From positions 74,781 through 120,959 of the forward strand of contig NW_019775451.1 of assembly GCF_001039355.2 (NCBI RefSeq): a DNA stretch of 46,179 nucleotides, given 5' to 3'. The translations under genes were made by a program, and so were the position numbers. This document shows positions 10,010 to 21,280 of the stretch, one piece after another. Source of the stretch: Lingula anatina. Lineage: Eukaryota; Brachiopoda; Lingulata; Lingulida; Lingulidae. The notes under the pieces are model-generated. The model saw only the letters and a list, made by a program, of their open reading frames with translations. It was not told the origin of the DNA and ran no database searches. The stretch's first letter is position 1. Every line of letters starts with the position of its first letter.

Positions 10010-10716
10010 GCGCGAATAATTTCCACCCAGTCAACCCTGTCTCTAGTTATCTGTAAGCGCTCGGAACGACTCTCTTTGCCTTGAAAACAATCCAACTTGT
10101 ACTGTCTGAATTCCGCAATGTTGCTAAAAGTTTGGCGTCTAAGAATCGCGTTTTGATATCCACTGAAAGTTGTCTGCAATAACGAGAATCGGGGGAAGAA
10201 ATACTATGATTCTTATCCAATGCTTTTATATTTGATTTTGTATTAAAGAGGCGCAAAGATAAAGCAGTCCTCAGTTGAGCCTTCACGGCTGAGTTGTAAA
10301 TGCGCCTTCTGGTATTCCTGTTCATATTTATTTAGTCTGGTACCTTGCTGACGCAGGTAATGGACGAAACGCGGTGATGCATTTCAATGCAGCAACTACA
10401 GCGTTCATCGCTCACATATTCTAACTTCTTTCCCAGCGATCCTTTTTTCTTTTCTTAAATGTTGATCTGCAAGAATTTGAGGAGAAAAGGGGTCATTTTT
10501 TTTTCTTATAAGCCTATGTTTAACCTTATTTTTTGGTAGCTGGTTGTTAGGAGAGAGGGAGGGCGTGATAAGCTCATGACTTCTTTCATAAAAAAAGGTA
10601 AAAGGTCTATATCTGCCTTTTCACATACACATCTTTTTTCATTAGTTGGTAAATTAGAGTTTTTTGTCGACCTTACACTTGTTCATTTTTTCTTTCCTTT
10701 TTGGGGTGTTTTTCAG
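10010..10716. other. Non-coding stretch before the Cys-rich exon
   Basis: No upstream coding exon was recognised here for the candidate exon at 10717. The sequence just before 10717 is pyrimidine-rich and serves as that exon's splice-acceptor tract. Confidence 0.4.
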
Positions 10717-10853
10717 ATTCAGGATGTCCTCGTGCCTGCCCGGAGCCCGACCTTAAAAAATGCGAAGCATCTAAAGCGCACTGGAAGGACAAGGTGAATG
10801 GAAACAGTTGCCTTCGATTTCCCGAAAAATGGCTAATATGTGTAATATTTTAA
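10717..10853 (+). CDS. Candidate Cys-rich 3'-terminal exon (unknown protein, partial)
   Basis: A long pyrimidine tract ending TGTTTTTCAG (10707-10716) is a strong acceptor. The frame that follows (phase 1) reads SGCPRACPEPDLKKCEASK, then HWKDKVNGNSCLRFPEKWL and ICVIF before TAA at 10851. AATAAA lies 27 bases past the stop (10881). There are six cysteines in about 45 codons, spaced CxxxCxxxxxxxC, then about 15 residues, then C. This loosely recalls small secreted Cys-rich domains, but I do not recognise a family. No upstream exon was found. An alternative is an internal exon ending at AAG|GTGAAT (10793/10794). It could also be a dead exon or chance. Confidence 0.35.
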
Positions 10854-10880
10854 TGACTGGTTTTGCTGTTGAACAACATC

Positions 10881-10886
10881 AATAAA
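10881..10886 (+). terminator. Polyadenylation signal AATAAA
   Basis: Canonical hexamer 27 bases after the stop codon of the candidate Cys-rich exon. The short distance supports a terminal exon, although AATAAA is frequent by chance in AT-rich DNA. Confidence 0.35.
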
Positions 10887-10889
10887 ACA

Positions 10890-12330
10890 TACTTTAAAGA
10901 GTTAACTAAAGAGGAAATATTTGGTGATTTTTTTAAAGCAGAATTCAAGAGTTTTTTCCTTCTACGACTATTACAAATGAGTTATTCAGTGCAAGTCACG
11001 CTATTGCATTAGAGCCTACAGGTTCCGCACTTAAAGGGATAACAACTGTTCATTTTGGCCAAAAAATGAAATTTCCTGGGGTAAACAGCAATTTTCCCAT
11101 ACTTACCAATGGTTAATGAATCCATTTCTACATTCAAAGTTAGTCCCTGTTTTTTTCCCAAAAAGTTTGCTTTTCTTAAGAGATTATTACAGAATATAGC
11201 CATTTATAGAGGTCACGTGGTCGGATGGCAAGCACATATTTCAGATTTATTGCTATTACTGTCGTTTTTGTGGTAAATAGAATATCTTATATTTCTATGA
11301 GTTGATTACAATGTATTTATTGTGAAATATAGATCTCTTTAAGCTGCGAACCAATAATGATGATAAGAAGAAGAAGAAGAAATAGAACATGGCTCAAAGA
11401 ACAATACATTTAAGTTTTTTAAATGTCTGTTATTTTTATTTATTTATTTTGTTTTCGCAATGGACGATGTAAAAAATAAAAATGATGTGCTGGGCACATT
11501 AAAAGTCAATAAAAAACGGCTAATTATCAACTCATGGATTTCCATGCCCAATATCCGGGATTGGTTTTCTGCAAACAAAATGACCAATTACTTTTTTTCC
11601 TTTTTTGCTGCGTTTTGTCGGTGTCGATGGTTTTCTAGTACGGTCAATCGAGCTAGACGTAAACAAAGAAAAATATTTAAATTTGAACACATAATTTTGC
11701 ATTCTTTTCGTCCCTGTAGCATTATAATAAATAACACGTGGCGATCAGGGACCCCCCCTTGAAGTTTCAGAATTCACGATTTGTTTTAGTGCCATTTTAC
11801 GGAAAAGGATATGATTGATTCCACATGCTGAGGATTGGTACAGTTCCGATAAAAAATGTTGGAACCACAAAGTTTACAGCACTTGTTTCGGGCACATTTT
11901 CTGTGTTTCCATATTATTTTGCGCTGCTGTAGAAACTTCCAACCTGGACTCGTCTGTAATAAACACAATTGAAATATATTGACCTATTTTTCTCTGTTTG
12001 TTATCAAATATATGGGATTCTTTGAATGCGAATGAAACTGTTTTATTAACTTCCCACCACCAGACACGTGTAGAAACATGAAATATGAAGGAATAAAACG
12101 GAGCATAAAACATAGATGACTTAAACAATTCAAAGCAAAGAAATTCACAATATGGTATTTCGACAAATTTTGATAGTTTTCTCAAGATTGTGTACTCAGA
12201 TGTTATTACCATTTTCTATTAATGTGATATTTTATTCCATCTGGAACACATGTTAGAATATACATAGAACAAGAGATTTTCCCCTGTGATTCACTTGTTC
12301 AGATTTGGACCGGTTTGAAGGCCATGATAA
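10890..12330. other. Non-coding stretch, nothing recognised
   Basis: Chance frames up to about 110 codons on both strands, all AT-driven and without recognisable domains. A short GAA tract lies near 11368-11381. No other structure was seen. Confidence 0.4.
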
Positions 12331-12334
12331 TGTG

Positions 12335-12353
12335 AAGAGAGAGAGAGAAAGCC

Positions 12354-12405
<52 letters not shown>

Positions 12406-12421
12406 GAGAGAGAGAGAGAGG
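12335..12421. repeat. (GA)n microsatellite, interrupted
   Basis: GA dinucleotide tract of about 85 bases with small interruptions. Apparent reading frames here encode only Arg-Glu or Ser-Leu repeats. Confidence 0.97.
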
Positions 12422-12827
12422 ATAACGATGGGTGAAAAATGGGAAAAAGAGCACTTATCAAAGGTAGCACATTTTCCACAGGAAGCAAGGTAATATCTTT
12501 AATAAAGATTTATCAATGCTAAAAGTCTTTCCGAAGGCAACCTGGGATGAAACCTTTCAGTACCCTTTCATCAAAGTTTCTCAGCGTCTAATAAATCTCT
12601 GCAATGAAGATGCATCGTGTATTATATTGCCAATGTTGCATTTTGTTAATGAATGTATGTTCGCAGACCATTCGACCCTTCGCGTTCAAGGGAAAATAAG
12701 ATTAAAAAACCTTACACCTTTTGAGTAAGCTCCACCGCCGGTATTGAAGAAACAAGTACGGGGGGGGGGGGGGGGTTTCTCACCCAAAGACTTGCTTCTA
12801 GTGGAGGTGGAACGACCTAGCTTAAGT

Positions 12828-13036
12828 CCCCTTTACATTGGACGGCGTCCTTTCTGGGTCCCAGAGCTCGGAGCCGTTTGAGAGTAAAAAGATATTACGC
12901 GCCAACAATTGGCCGATCACTGAGCATTCATTCCTGCAACCAAAGAGCTGCTTGTTCCTCCTTTCTACGATCACAATGATGCCAGTTTCATGGACGCACA
13001 TTGGTCACAGACCTGACGCCGTCCAATGTAAAGGGG
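12828..13036. mobile_element. MITE with a perfect 22-bp terminal inverted repeat
   Basis: 12828-12849 (CCCCTTTACATTGGACGG then CGTC) is the exact reverse complement of 13015-13036. The 209-base element has no coding capacity of note. A clear target-site duplication was not found, so the superfamily is undetermined. A 16-base poly-G run lies just upstream (12761-12776). Confidence 0.75.
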
Positions 13037-13039
13037 GTT

Positions 13040-14530
13040 TTACAACTCACTATATCCACAGATTATTTTGTGCCTATTTCACAAATAAAAATAAAGAACT
13101 GTCCGAAAGTTTGTGATAGCTTTTAGACCACATTTTAGTCTTCTGTTACCCAATTAAAACTAGTGGTGTTTCAATAAGCTGAACTAAATAGTGCACCTGT
13201 TTTATAACAAGGAAAATATTGCTACTGTTTAAGGTAATTGTTTTCAAGACTAGACTAAAGACTTCCAATAAAATAATCATTCATAAAAATTATTCAGTTT
13301 GTGATTTAATATTTATCTATCTATAAAATGCAAGCTTTCAAACATTTGGAAAAATGTGATACATTTGTTAGCATGACATCAGAGCCTCATGCTACATCGC
13401 GTGACGGTATTTTCACAATGATTTCTGACTTCATCATTTTTTTAATCAAGTTTACCCGAACGGTTCTAAATCTGTGTCGAAGTGACTGGTAAGACAATAA
13501 GGTTTTTATCTTTAAAAGAAACTCAACACCAGGCAGTGTAATCTGCCAAATAAGACCTGTGGCCAGTGTAATCTATGTGATAAAAAGCCTTTTTGCACCA
13601 TTTATTTCGAGGTTGATCCATGTGACTGCATGTGAACGAGCCTTTTACCGCAGCTCCTATGTTTGAACCGAAAATGTCATTTTTGCCCCGGAGCTGTCAT
13701 ATTTGACCACGGTCATCCCCGGCCACTAAAGGACAGTAATGACCCTCACAGCTGATGACCCTCGAGACCAGACCAGTAATTTATTTTGTCACATTTTTTT
13801 AACTTGGAGATAATGATCTAAAAAGACTGAGATAGAAATAAAATGCTCATTTCAACATATAATTTATCACGAACGTGATGCTAAAGGACAGAAATAGACA
13901 TAAAATGCATCATTTTGACATCGGATTATCATCTTCCGCATAGTAAATTGTCACAGGGTCTACGATGTTGATGCATTTTTTACATTCCAAAAATAATAAA
14001 AGCAATTTTCTACAGGGGGGATGTATATACATTTCTTTGGCGTGATATATATTTGCTGATATACATGTATATTTTTATTTGGAAAAACTGAACAAAATGA
14101 CAAAAAATGGAAAAGCAGACTACATGAATGAAACGCAATTTTGAAGGGGAAATAAATTTTGGGTCATTTGGTTTGAAATAATTGGCAAGACAGTTTCACA
14201 GAAGAAATGACCTAAATAAAAATGAAGTAAATTGAAGTTGAACAACTGTCTTTGCAGAAATCGGTGGCTGTTTGCGGCACACAGTTTATAGAAAATGATA
14301 TAACCTCCCCCCCCTCCCCCACAAACACATCTGTAGCATTTATGGCCTACTACATGTAGTATGTTCACACCTATCCCTTGTATTCCCCGCCGTTACCTGC
14401 CATTTGTCACCCAAACATGAAAGAATTAGGTTAACTCTTGTTAACATTCACATTTCTATCTATAACTACAAAAGGTGGTGTGCCTAATATTTATTATGAT
14501 CTTTATTCTATATTTATGGGCCTTATTTAT
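13040..14530. other. Non-coding stretch with one short Cys-rich frame
   Basis: AT-rich sequence. The only item of note is a 39-codon frame at 13516-13635 with seven cysteines, including TCGQCNLCDKKPFC. It lacks a convincing splice context and is described as a finding rather than a gene. No RNA gene was recognised. Confidence 0.4.
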
Positions 14531-14540
14531 TTGTCATCAT

Positions 14541-14542
14541 AT

Positions 14543-14597
<55 letters not shown>

Positions 14598-14599
14598 TT
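14541..14599. repeat. (TTTA)n microsatellite
   Basis: About 15 uninterrupted tetranucleotide units. Confidence 0.97.
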
Positions 14600-14672
14600 G
14601 TAAAAGAGTACGGAATAACAGGGGTTTCATTAAAGGGTTTTTAATTGTACCGTTTAGTCCTGCAAATGCCAA

Positions 14673-14674
<2 letters not shown>

Positions 14675-14712
<38 letters not shown>
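14675..14712. repeat. (AC)n microsatellite
   Basis: Pure dinucleotide tract of about 38 bases, followed by a degenerate CA-rich region to about 14770. Confidence 0.95.
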
Positions 14713-14716
<4 letters not shown>

Positions 14717-14719
14717 ACT

Positions 14720-16575
14720 CGATCTATCAGATGCATGCACGCACGTATTCAAACACACACATCTAAATACACAACATCATCAACATCAACAACAACAGAA
14801 ACTAATAGTTAAATGAAAATTGTGTGAGGAAATCTTTTGTTTTCAAGAAACATCTGTTATTTCCCACCATCCGCGTCACAGCTTGTAAATTTCAGCGTTT
14901 GTCATAAAAACACAATGTTAAGTCCACGAAACCCGGTTAAACTCTCTTTAAACTCTCCCCTCAGTCACACTTCACTAAACTTGACAACCGACCAACACTA
15001 ACGCAGCAGGGGCCGAGTAAGAAAACTCTTCAATAATACAGCTATGTCCATATTTCTTCTGTGGGCTATTTTACACGTCACGTTCCCCGCCGTACGAATA
15101 GGTGCCTCACGTGCCACCCATTCTTGGCATACCACGCGAAGCTCGAGCTGCGCCGGTCGCGCGTGCTACGTCACGCTATTGTCTTGCGGTTGCATTATTT
15201 ATTCCAAAAGGCAGTTTATTACGGAACCCAATAGAGTTGATTGATTTGTTGGTGATGTATAAACACGGTAATATTTTCATGTGAAACTGATGGGCAGACA
15301 CGCGGTTTTAACATAAAAATTGGGAAAAGGATGGCTTAAGCTGATTTATTTACTTAATTATACTTATAATTGTAGGAAAAAATGTGGAGCAGAAAATTAT
15401 ATAGAAAAAAAAGACTTCCTGGAAATTAAACTACTTGGTTACATAAATTGCGAATGTATAACTATGGATTCTCTAATTTCTTGTCAACTTCTTGTCATTT
15501 TTAGTCATTTATGAAGTTTTCATTCAATTCATTAACAAACATGCAAAAATATATGAGGCTTGTAAGGGGAAATTACTTTAAACATATATTTCCCACTGTG
15601 ATATAATTATACATTTGATGACATTATCCAGAGAGAGTAGGACACGATCTTTCCATGTTTTCCTCCACGCCCATGTTGAATGTAGATCAGCGTAGATACC
15701 CAAGTTTTCCTTCTTATCTGGGCACTTGAAATGCCACCACTTGATGAATAAATCCGCCTGTTGTTTGTCTTGTTTTTCTTCATAAAACAAGGGTGAACTG
15801 CGTGTTAGGAAACATTAGAAATAATGTAATGGTTGTTCAACAATTTTGGCCCAGTGTAAGTAACTGGTAGAACAAGAGGAAGTGAAAAATGAGGAGATAT
15901 AAATAGGTTTTTTTCATGTCAGGGTTAAGTGTAAGCGTTTCATGCAGATATTTGTTGTCTTTTCTTGCGTTCGTGTCTTTACAATGGCGTGTGCACGTGC
16001 TCACGACTACATGCGAGCGCACTCGCATTGCGGAATCATAGCCGTCGTGCAGCGTCACTTATTACAGCTAAGATGTATTGGACCAACGTGGACATATTTC
16101 TGTAGTGCAGACCCCCCACTTTTGCACTCGCCCATTTCGGATAACGTCATCATGAAAAATGGCCACACTATAAAAAACATGCCACACTATAAACATGTAT
16201 ATAAAGAGACTTTAACAAGTGCCTCTACTTTAAATAACGTTCAACAATTTCAATATTAAGGAAGTGCGAAATATCCAATAGAACTTTTAAGTATAACAGC
16301 AACTATCGGTTTCAGTTTTGGTGTATTTTGTTAAGCGGAAGAAGGAAAAAGTTAATTCAGGAGACATTTCAAACCGCAAAAATAATACTACAGAAGGAGC
16401 GTATTTATAACGTGTTAAGTTCCACACGTGCTTGTAGTGAAGGTATGACGTTTTCATTATTAGAAACTTGTTGACTTTCTTTCCTTTATTATGATGTCCT
16501 CTTTAGTATTTCAGTGATTAAATTGTTTAGTTCTGCGATACGCGCGTTTTTTTCCCTTATTTTGAAGTTAAGTAT
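14720..16575. other. Non-coding stretch with a CpG-dense patch
   Basis: Mostly AT-rich. A patch at about 15070-15180 is unusually rich in CpG (GCGCCGGTCGCGCGTGC and neighbours). It could be regulatory or a repeat fragment, but no gene start was identified beside it. Confidence 0.35.
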
Positions 16576-16579
16576 GAGA

Positions 16580-16768
16580 AAGGCCGCATTCAGAACAGTG
16601 GACTACAGTGTAACTAGTCCGAGGGTCAAATATGGCGATCCACTACAAAGCTTGCCGTCTAATCCACTAAAAGACACTGAATAGATTCCCCGTGGGGAAG
16701 TATTCAAGTGGGTCGGACATATTTGACTCTCGGACCAGTTAGTGGATTGTTCTAGATGCGGCCTAAGA
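16580..16768. mobile_element. MITE-like foldback element, family B
   Basis: The left arm AGGCCGCATTCAGAACAGTG... (16580-16637) is matched by the reverse complement of the right end, AGGCCGCATCTAGAACAATC... (16768-16716). Both arms continue through AGTCCGAGGGTCAAATATGG-type sequence. The arms are about 55 bases of a 189-base element. The end of a related copy is seen at about 25615-25670. No coding capacity. Confidence 0.65.
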
Positions 16769-16929
16769 AGCGGTCGAATATCTCGAGTATGGCAGATATT
16801 GCGGATAGACAATCATGGAAAAAAGAATATCAGATAAGCAGACTGGGATGCAATTTCATTATATGGCAAAGGCGCCTTTCCCTTAAAAGTGCTAGGTTAT
16901 ATATCCTGAACAGGCGAAATACCCCTTTT

Positions 16930-17290
16930 TTCGTAATAGAACCAGACGGTCATCAGATCGTCGGGTCAAAGGTCGTGCCAGAGCCCGCGCGACGAACCTC
17001 GTAGTGACAAGTATCGACTCCGTGACGTATCACCACAGACAAGAAAATTGCTGCAGGTAAATCGTCACGAAATAAGACGATCATTTTAAAAAAGAAACGC
17101 CCCCGCAAGACAGCAAGCGACAGACTTAAGCGGGAAGGGATACTTTTATTTCAGTTTACGAGAGATTATCGGCAGCGACAGGTCCTTGAAGGCATTTCTA
17201 CATCTTGCAGCGAAAGAGGCATTTTTGAAAGGACACTTGTACTTCAGAGATATGTTTTAAATCTGAGCGGCTCCTTCGACGAAACCTAAG
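16930..17290 (+). other. Candidate non-coding 5' exon ending at a strong splice donor
   Basis: A comparatively GC-rich stretch ends at CCTAAG|GTAAGG (donor at 17291), a near-consensus 5' splice site. No long frame crosses it, so it would be a 5' UTR exon. The nearest plus-strand gene is the Ig gene, starting at 22301. The link is an inference from orientation and position only, and the left boundary is arbitrary. Confidence 0.25.
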
Positions 17291-17299
17291 GTAAGGTCG

Positions 17300-18490
17300 C
17301 TCGTTTTTTTTTTAAAGTCGCTGTAAAAACTTTGCTGGCGTATGGTTATCCATTTAGCGAAAATTGGCAAGAATGTTTTCGGACAGCAGCTTTAAAATCG
17401 TGTCCGGTCTAGTCGCTTCACTGATGTGTTTTGCTTAGAGTCAAAGAGGGAAGTTATAGAAATGAAGCATTTCAATTTAAAAATCTAATGCAGAGTTGTT
17501 TTACCCGGTCTCTTACACGGTGCTCTCATACGGAACGGGGTTACATTTATCATATATTATCATGTAACATTATTAAACGAATATGATATTAACTATTCAT
17601 CGCAACACGGATTAGTTGTATAGTACTTGGAAAAAAAAGTTGAATTTAAAGGATGCTATCCATTGTTACGACATCCGCAGACTGTGCAATCTATGCCTGG
17701 TGTTTATGGAACCTTTTCAGACCTGAATCGATCTCCATTCCCATTATGTGATCTGGTGCCCGGAATAATCATTTACAATTATCACCGCTGCAATGATCAA
17801 GTAGGCCCTACTTGATTCTTTCCCTATTATACTTTTATATTACTAGATCTATCATCAATGGTTCCATGTTTTTGGAAGGAAGAGGGGGGATACAAAGGTG
17901 AGATTTATTTTACTCGCTTCGTTCGGCATATTTTTGATGTTTAAATATTTGAAAATCTATAGAAAGTAGATGGGGACCAATTTCTGCAATATGTAAAGCA
18001 CAAGAAAGGGAAAACCGCTTTGTGTTTTTTTAGGGGGGGGGGGAGGAGGGAGGTGTGGACGTGACAGGAGTTCCTAGGCAAATCGGAGGGAAGGGAGCAA
18101 GCGGTCCACCTTGTTCCAATCTTCCGCCGCTGACTGTAATTCTTTCTTGAAATCTGGGCACAAGAGCTATCTATGTTAAAGGAAAACATTCGGAATAGTT
18201 TTTACAGAATAGTTTTTGCAATCCTGAAATAGAAATTTAAGGACTTGCGTACTCTCGCTCTGTGTTTACACTACGTTGAAAAACAAGAGCGCCTCTGGTT
18301 TTCAAACAGCAATAAATCGATCATAGATGCTCGTGAACCGTTAAATGCGATCAGTAACCACCATTTTTTCTTGTACATGTATCTACTGGAGTATGCTGCC
18401 TAACCCATTCTGGCTATCTAAAATACTAAAGTTTTGCAAAATAGATAAATAAAAGAAAAAAGAATTAATAAATAACTGTCAAAATTTGGC
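17300..18490. other. Non-coding stretch, nothing recognised
   Basis: AT-rich sequence with chance frames and one poly-G run near 18034-18042. If the 17291 donor is real, this is intronic. Confidence 0.35.
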
Positions 18491-18493
18491 CGA

Positions 18494-18496
<3 letters not shown>

Positions 18497-18555
<59 letters not shown>
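18497..18555. repeat. (AT)n microsatellite
   Basis: Uninterrupted AT dinucleotide tract of about 59 bases, self-complementary and able to extrude as a cruciform. Confidence 0.97.
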
Positions 18556-18558
<3 letters not shown>

Positions 18559-18559
18559 G

Positions 18560-20215
18560 GAAAACCAATAACACACATGTCTTATTTGAAAATTAAATCT
18601 TGTCGATACATAGCTGTGAAACAGCGTTCCAGGCACGTGGGGTTGTGTACAATACAGTTCTCAGAATATGGAGATAATCCCTGAAAACAAGTCGGATCGA
18701 GTTCGAAATGAATCGCAAAATGCAAACTGTATTTCAATATTCAGGAGTGTGATATTCAGGAGTCGTTTTATTTTCGAGTGTAAACGCGACGAAAAAAAAC
18801 ACAAGGGTTCAAATTCTGCCATCTCCCCAGAAAACCCCGCCGACATTACTGCGAGGAGCAATAGGTGACGAAGATCAAAGGAGCCGCTTCGCGCCGACGC
18901 CACATTCTTTAATGCTCAGATAGAACATATTTCTCTCATATTGTTCATATTTTATTATTAAGACCCATAAAATGAGATAAGATCTGGTATCTAAGAATTA
19001 TGTTATCAATTTCGCGACAACAGATATCGTTTCTGATTTTACCGTACACGCAGCGACGCCGTGGCGATATCAGAGTAACCTTATCTGTTATCGTTAATCC
19101 GGGAGTTAAGCTACCCCAGTGAATTAAGATGAAAGAGTCTCACCACAGGAGATAGACCCGTGTGTTAATAAGAAAAAAATGCCATCCCCGTAAGATTTTT
19201 TTCTTCACTGTGCTCTCGTAAAGTTGATGGCCAACAACACCGGTGCCTTTGTATTTTTCCACCTTTCTCTCTAAGCGCCGTTCATACCGACCGACTTAAG
19301 GAATGGAACTCGCTTGCCCTTCGCCAGCGTGAAGCGAACACAACGGACCCGTTCACTCGAGCCGTATTTAAGACCGATTTTGTTTTCCTCTTCTTTCGCT
19401 TTGATTTCGCTCCCGTGTGAACATGCAGGCGACTGAAAGCCTGAGAAATACATCCACGCGGGCTTTGCCTGATTGCAATTAGGCGAAATTTGATTGCTTT
19501 ACCATTTGCTACATGCATGACATAAAAATCTTACAAATTAAAAGGAAAGTCCAATTCCATGTTTGGTACAAAGCATTTTCTCGCTCTTCCCGTGTAATCG
19601 ACCTCTTCCAACCAATGAATCAAAAGTTTTTTGCTAGTGTTCCAAGAAATATTACGTATCACACTCATATACATTTTTCTAATCGATACATCAAATGAAT
19701 TCTCTGGACGTCAGTGGTGTTAAATCATGCATATAACACTGTTTTTTATGTTCGTTAACTATACAACGAGTCCGTGTTTTAGGTCTCTTTACAGCCTCGG
19801 GCTTGATATAGGGTTATTATAGGAACCGTGTGAGGAGAGGGTATAGGGGGAGTTAGCCCCTTCCCTGATTTCCTCGATCACGTCAGTCATAAGCGATGGA
19901 GGCAAAGGAGGGGGGTGGTTAGGCGGTACAGTTTGTTCTCAGCCGTTGTATTCAGAATGGTGAGCACCCAGCACTTGAAATAATCTGCTTCCTAGACGCC
20001 AGAATGAAACAAGAGCTCAACACAACAGCGATCAGAGTGAATGGATCCAAAGAGGAAGTATTTTGACGAAATAAAAAAAGGCACAGAAAAATGTGACCCC
20101 AGCCAGGACATAGTTTAGCGGGGCGCAATGGGAAGCTCATTCTGAAGAACGACAAGAGCTTCACATATCTGAGGCTTCAGCAAGGGGGATGTTCTCCTTA
20201 CGCACGCGCGGTCTG
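18560..20215. other. Non-coding stretch, nothing recognised
   Basis: Short overlapping frames on both strands without recognisable domains. No clear repeat or RNA gene was found. A weak inverted pair around 19270 and 19420 (CGTTCATACCG versus the complement of GTGTGAAC) was too diverged to call. Confidence 0.35.
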
Positions 20216-20219
20216 GAGG

Positions 20220-20345
20220 TCTGTGTGTGTGTGCGTGTGCGTGCGTGCGTGCGTGCGCGCGTGCGCGCGTGTGTGTACATATGTGTGTGTGTGGGGTGTG
20301 TGGGTGGGTGGGTGGGTGGGCGTGTGTGCGTATGTGGGGGAGGGG
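20220..20345. repeat. GT/GC alternating tract with a (GGGT)n core
   Basis: Alternating GTGTGC/GCGC sequence with CGTGCGTGCG and GCGCGTGCGCGCG stretches, followed by four GGGT units plus GGG at 20302-20320. Purine-pyrimidine alternation favours Z-DNA, and the G-tract unit matches the intramolecular G-quadruplex pattern. Frames here are low-complexity. Confidence 0.9.
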
Positions 20346-20499
20346 GGGACAAGGGAGCCTCAGATCACTTGTTTGTGGGATAATAATTACATCAAATATT
20401 CACTGGCTGATTAACAATTCATATTGAGGGTGGGTAGGAGAGGGGGGAGTTGAGGGGGGAGGGGCAGGAGGGGCAGGAGGGGGCACAGGTGAGAGCTCT

Positions 20500-21250
20500 G
20501 GGGGGGACCCTTAAGGGTCGAAAACGAACTATTATTTACACTATTGGCAGAATGCTAAGGTGATTTTTTTAGCGTTATGACAAAACGAAATCAGTTCACA
20601 CTACTTACAATACGCGTTCTCAGGTTCTTTCTCAATTAGGATCAAAACCAAAAATAAGACATGAGGTGATCTTTCTCCGTTCGATCTGCCACTGATAATG
20701 AGATAGCTTGGCGATTTTCAGGATTGCTAGTTTGGCGGAATTTGCTCCCCTGACCTTGTAATGGCTGTCAGGCTGCAGGTGCGCAGACCCATGTTTTTAT
20801 AATTTATCGTTGTTTACTCTCATCTTTGTCATCCAGTACTCACCTAGTCAAGATTTATTTTGTTTGCTAAATTGTTTTTGATAATCACGAATGGTAGCTC
20901 GAACGGGTCAGACAAAACAGCCTTTGTGGCAAGTGATTTTTGCAAGCAAAGAAAAACACACTCGAGGAATTCGATACTGGCATGTGTCTTTACCATGCGG
21001 GTAAATGAGGGCTTCATCAATTGTAGAAAAATCCTCTCATAATCATCTTACTTATGTAAGAATTTCTTTCTCCCTTTCTTGTTTATTTGTTATTTGAAAT
21101 CCTACTTCTTAAAATTTGACATCCCGCGTTTTGCCCTCGCGTTAAGATAAACTTCCTTTGTCCCAACAAAGAAATAAATAATAATTGAAATATGTATCAT
21201 ATAAAATGAGTGTATTTAATCATTTTCGTCTTATACGTCAACGGCGTTCT
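20500..21250. other. Non-coding stretch upstream of the candidate microexon
   Basis: AT-rich with no recognised coding content. It ends in the pyrimidine tract TTCTTGTTTCAG that precedes the candidate microexon. Confidence 0.35.
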
Positions 21251-21258
21251 TGTTTCAG

Positions 21259-21280
21259 AATAACGACGTCGACCAAAGAG
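21259..21280 (+). other. Candidate 22-nt microexon (5' UTR)
   Basis: A consensus-like acceptor (TTCTTGTTTCAG, ending 21258) and a perfect-looking donor (GAG|GTAAGT at 21280/21281) lie only 22 bases apart in the plus orientation, about 1 kb upstream of the Ig gene's ATG. This is what a 5' UTR microexon would look like. Downstream acceptors that could receive it include TTTCTTCTTAG (ends 21745) and AAATTTCAG near 22095. No transcript evidence is available here. Confidence 0.35.

Noticed and set aside
16756-17004. 83-codon frame beginning in the right arm of the family B element
   Set aside because: It starts inside a transposon arm and has no recognisable domain.
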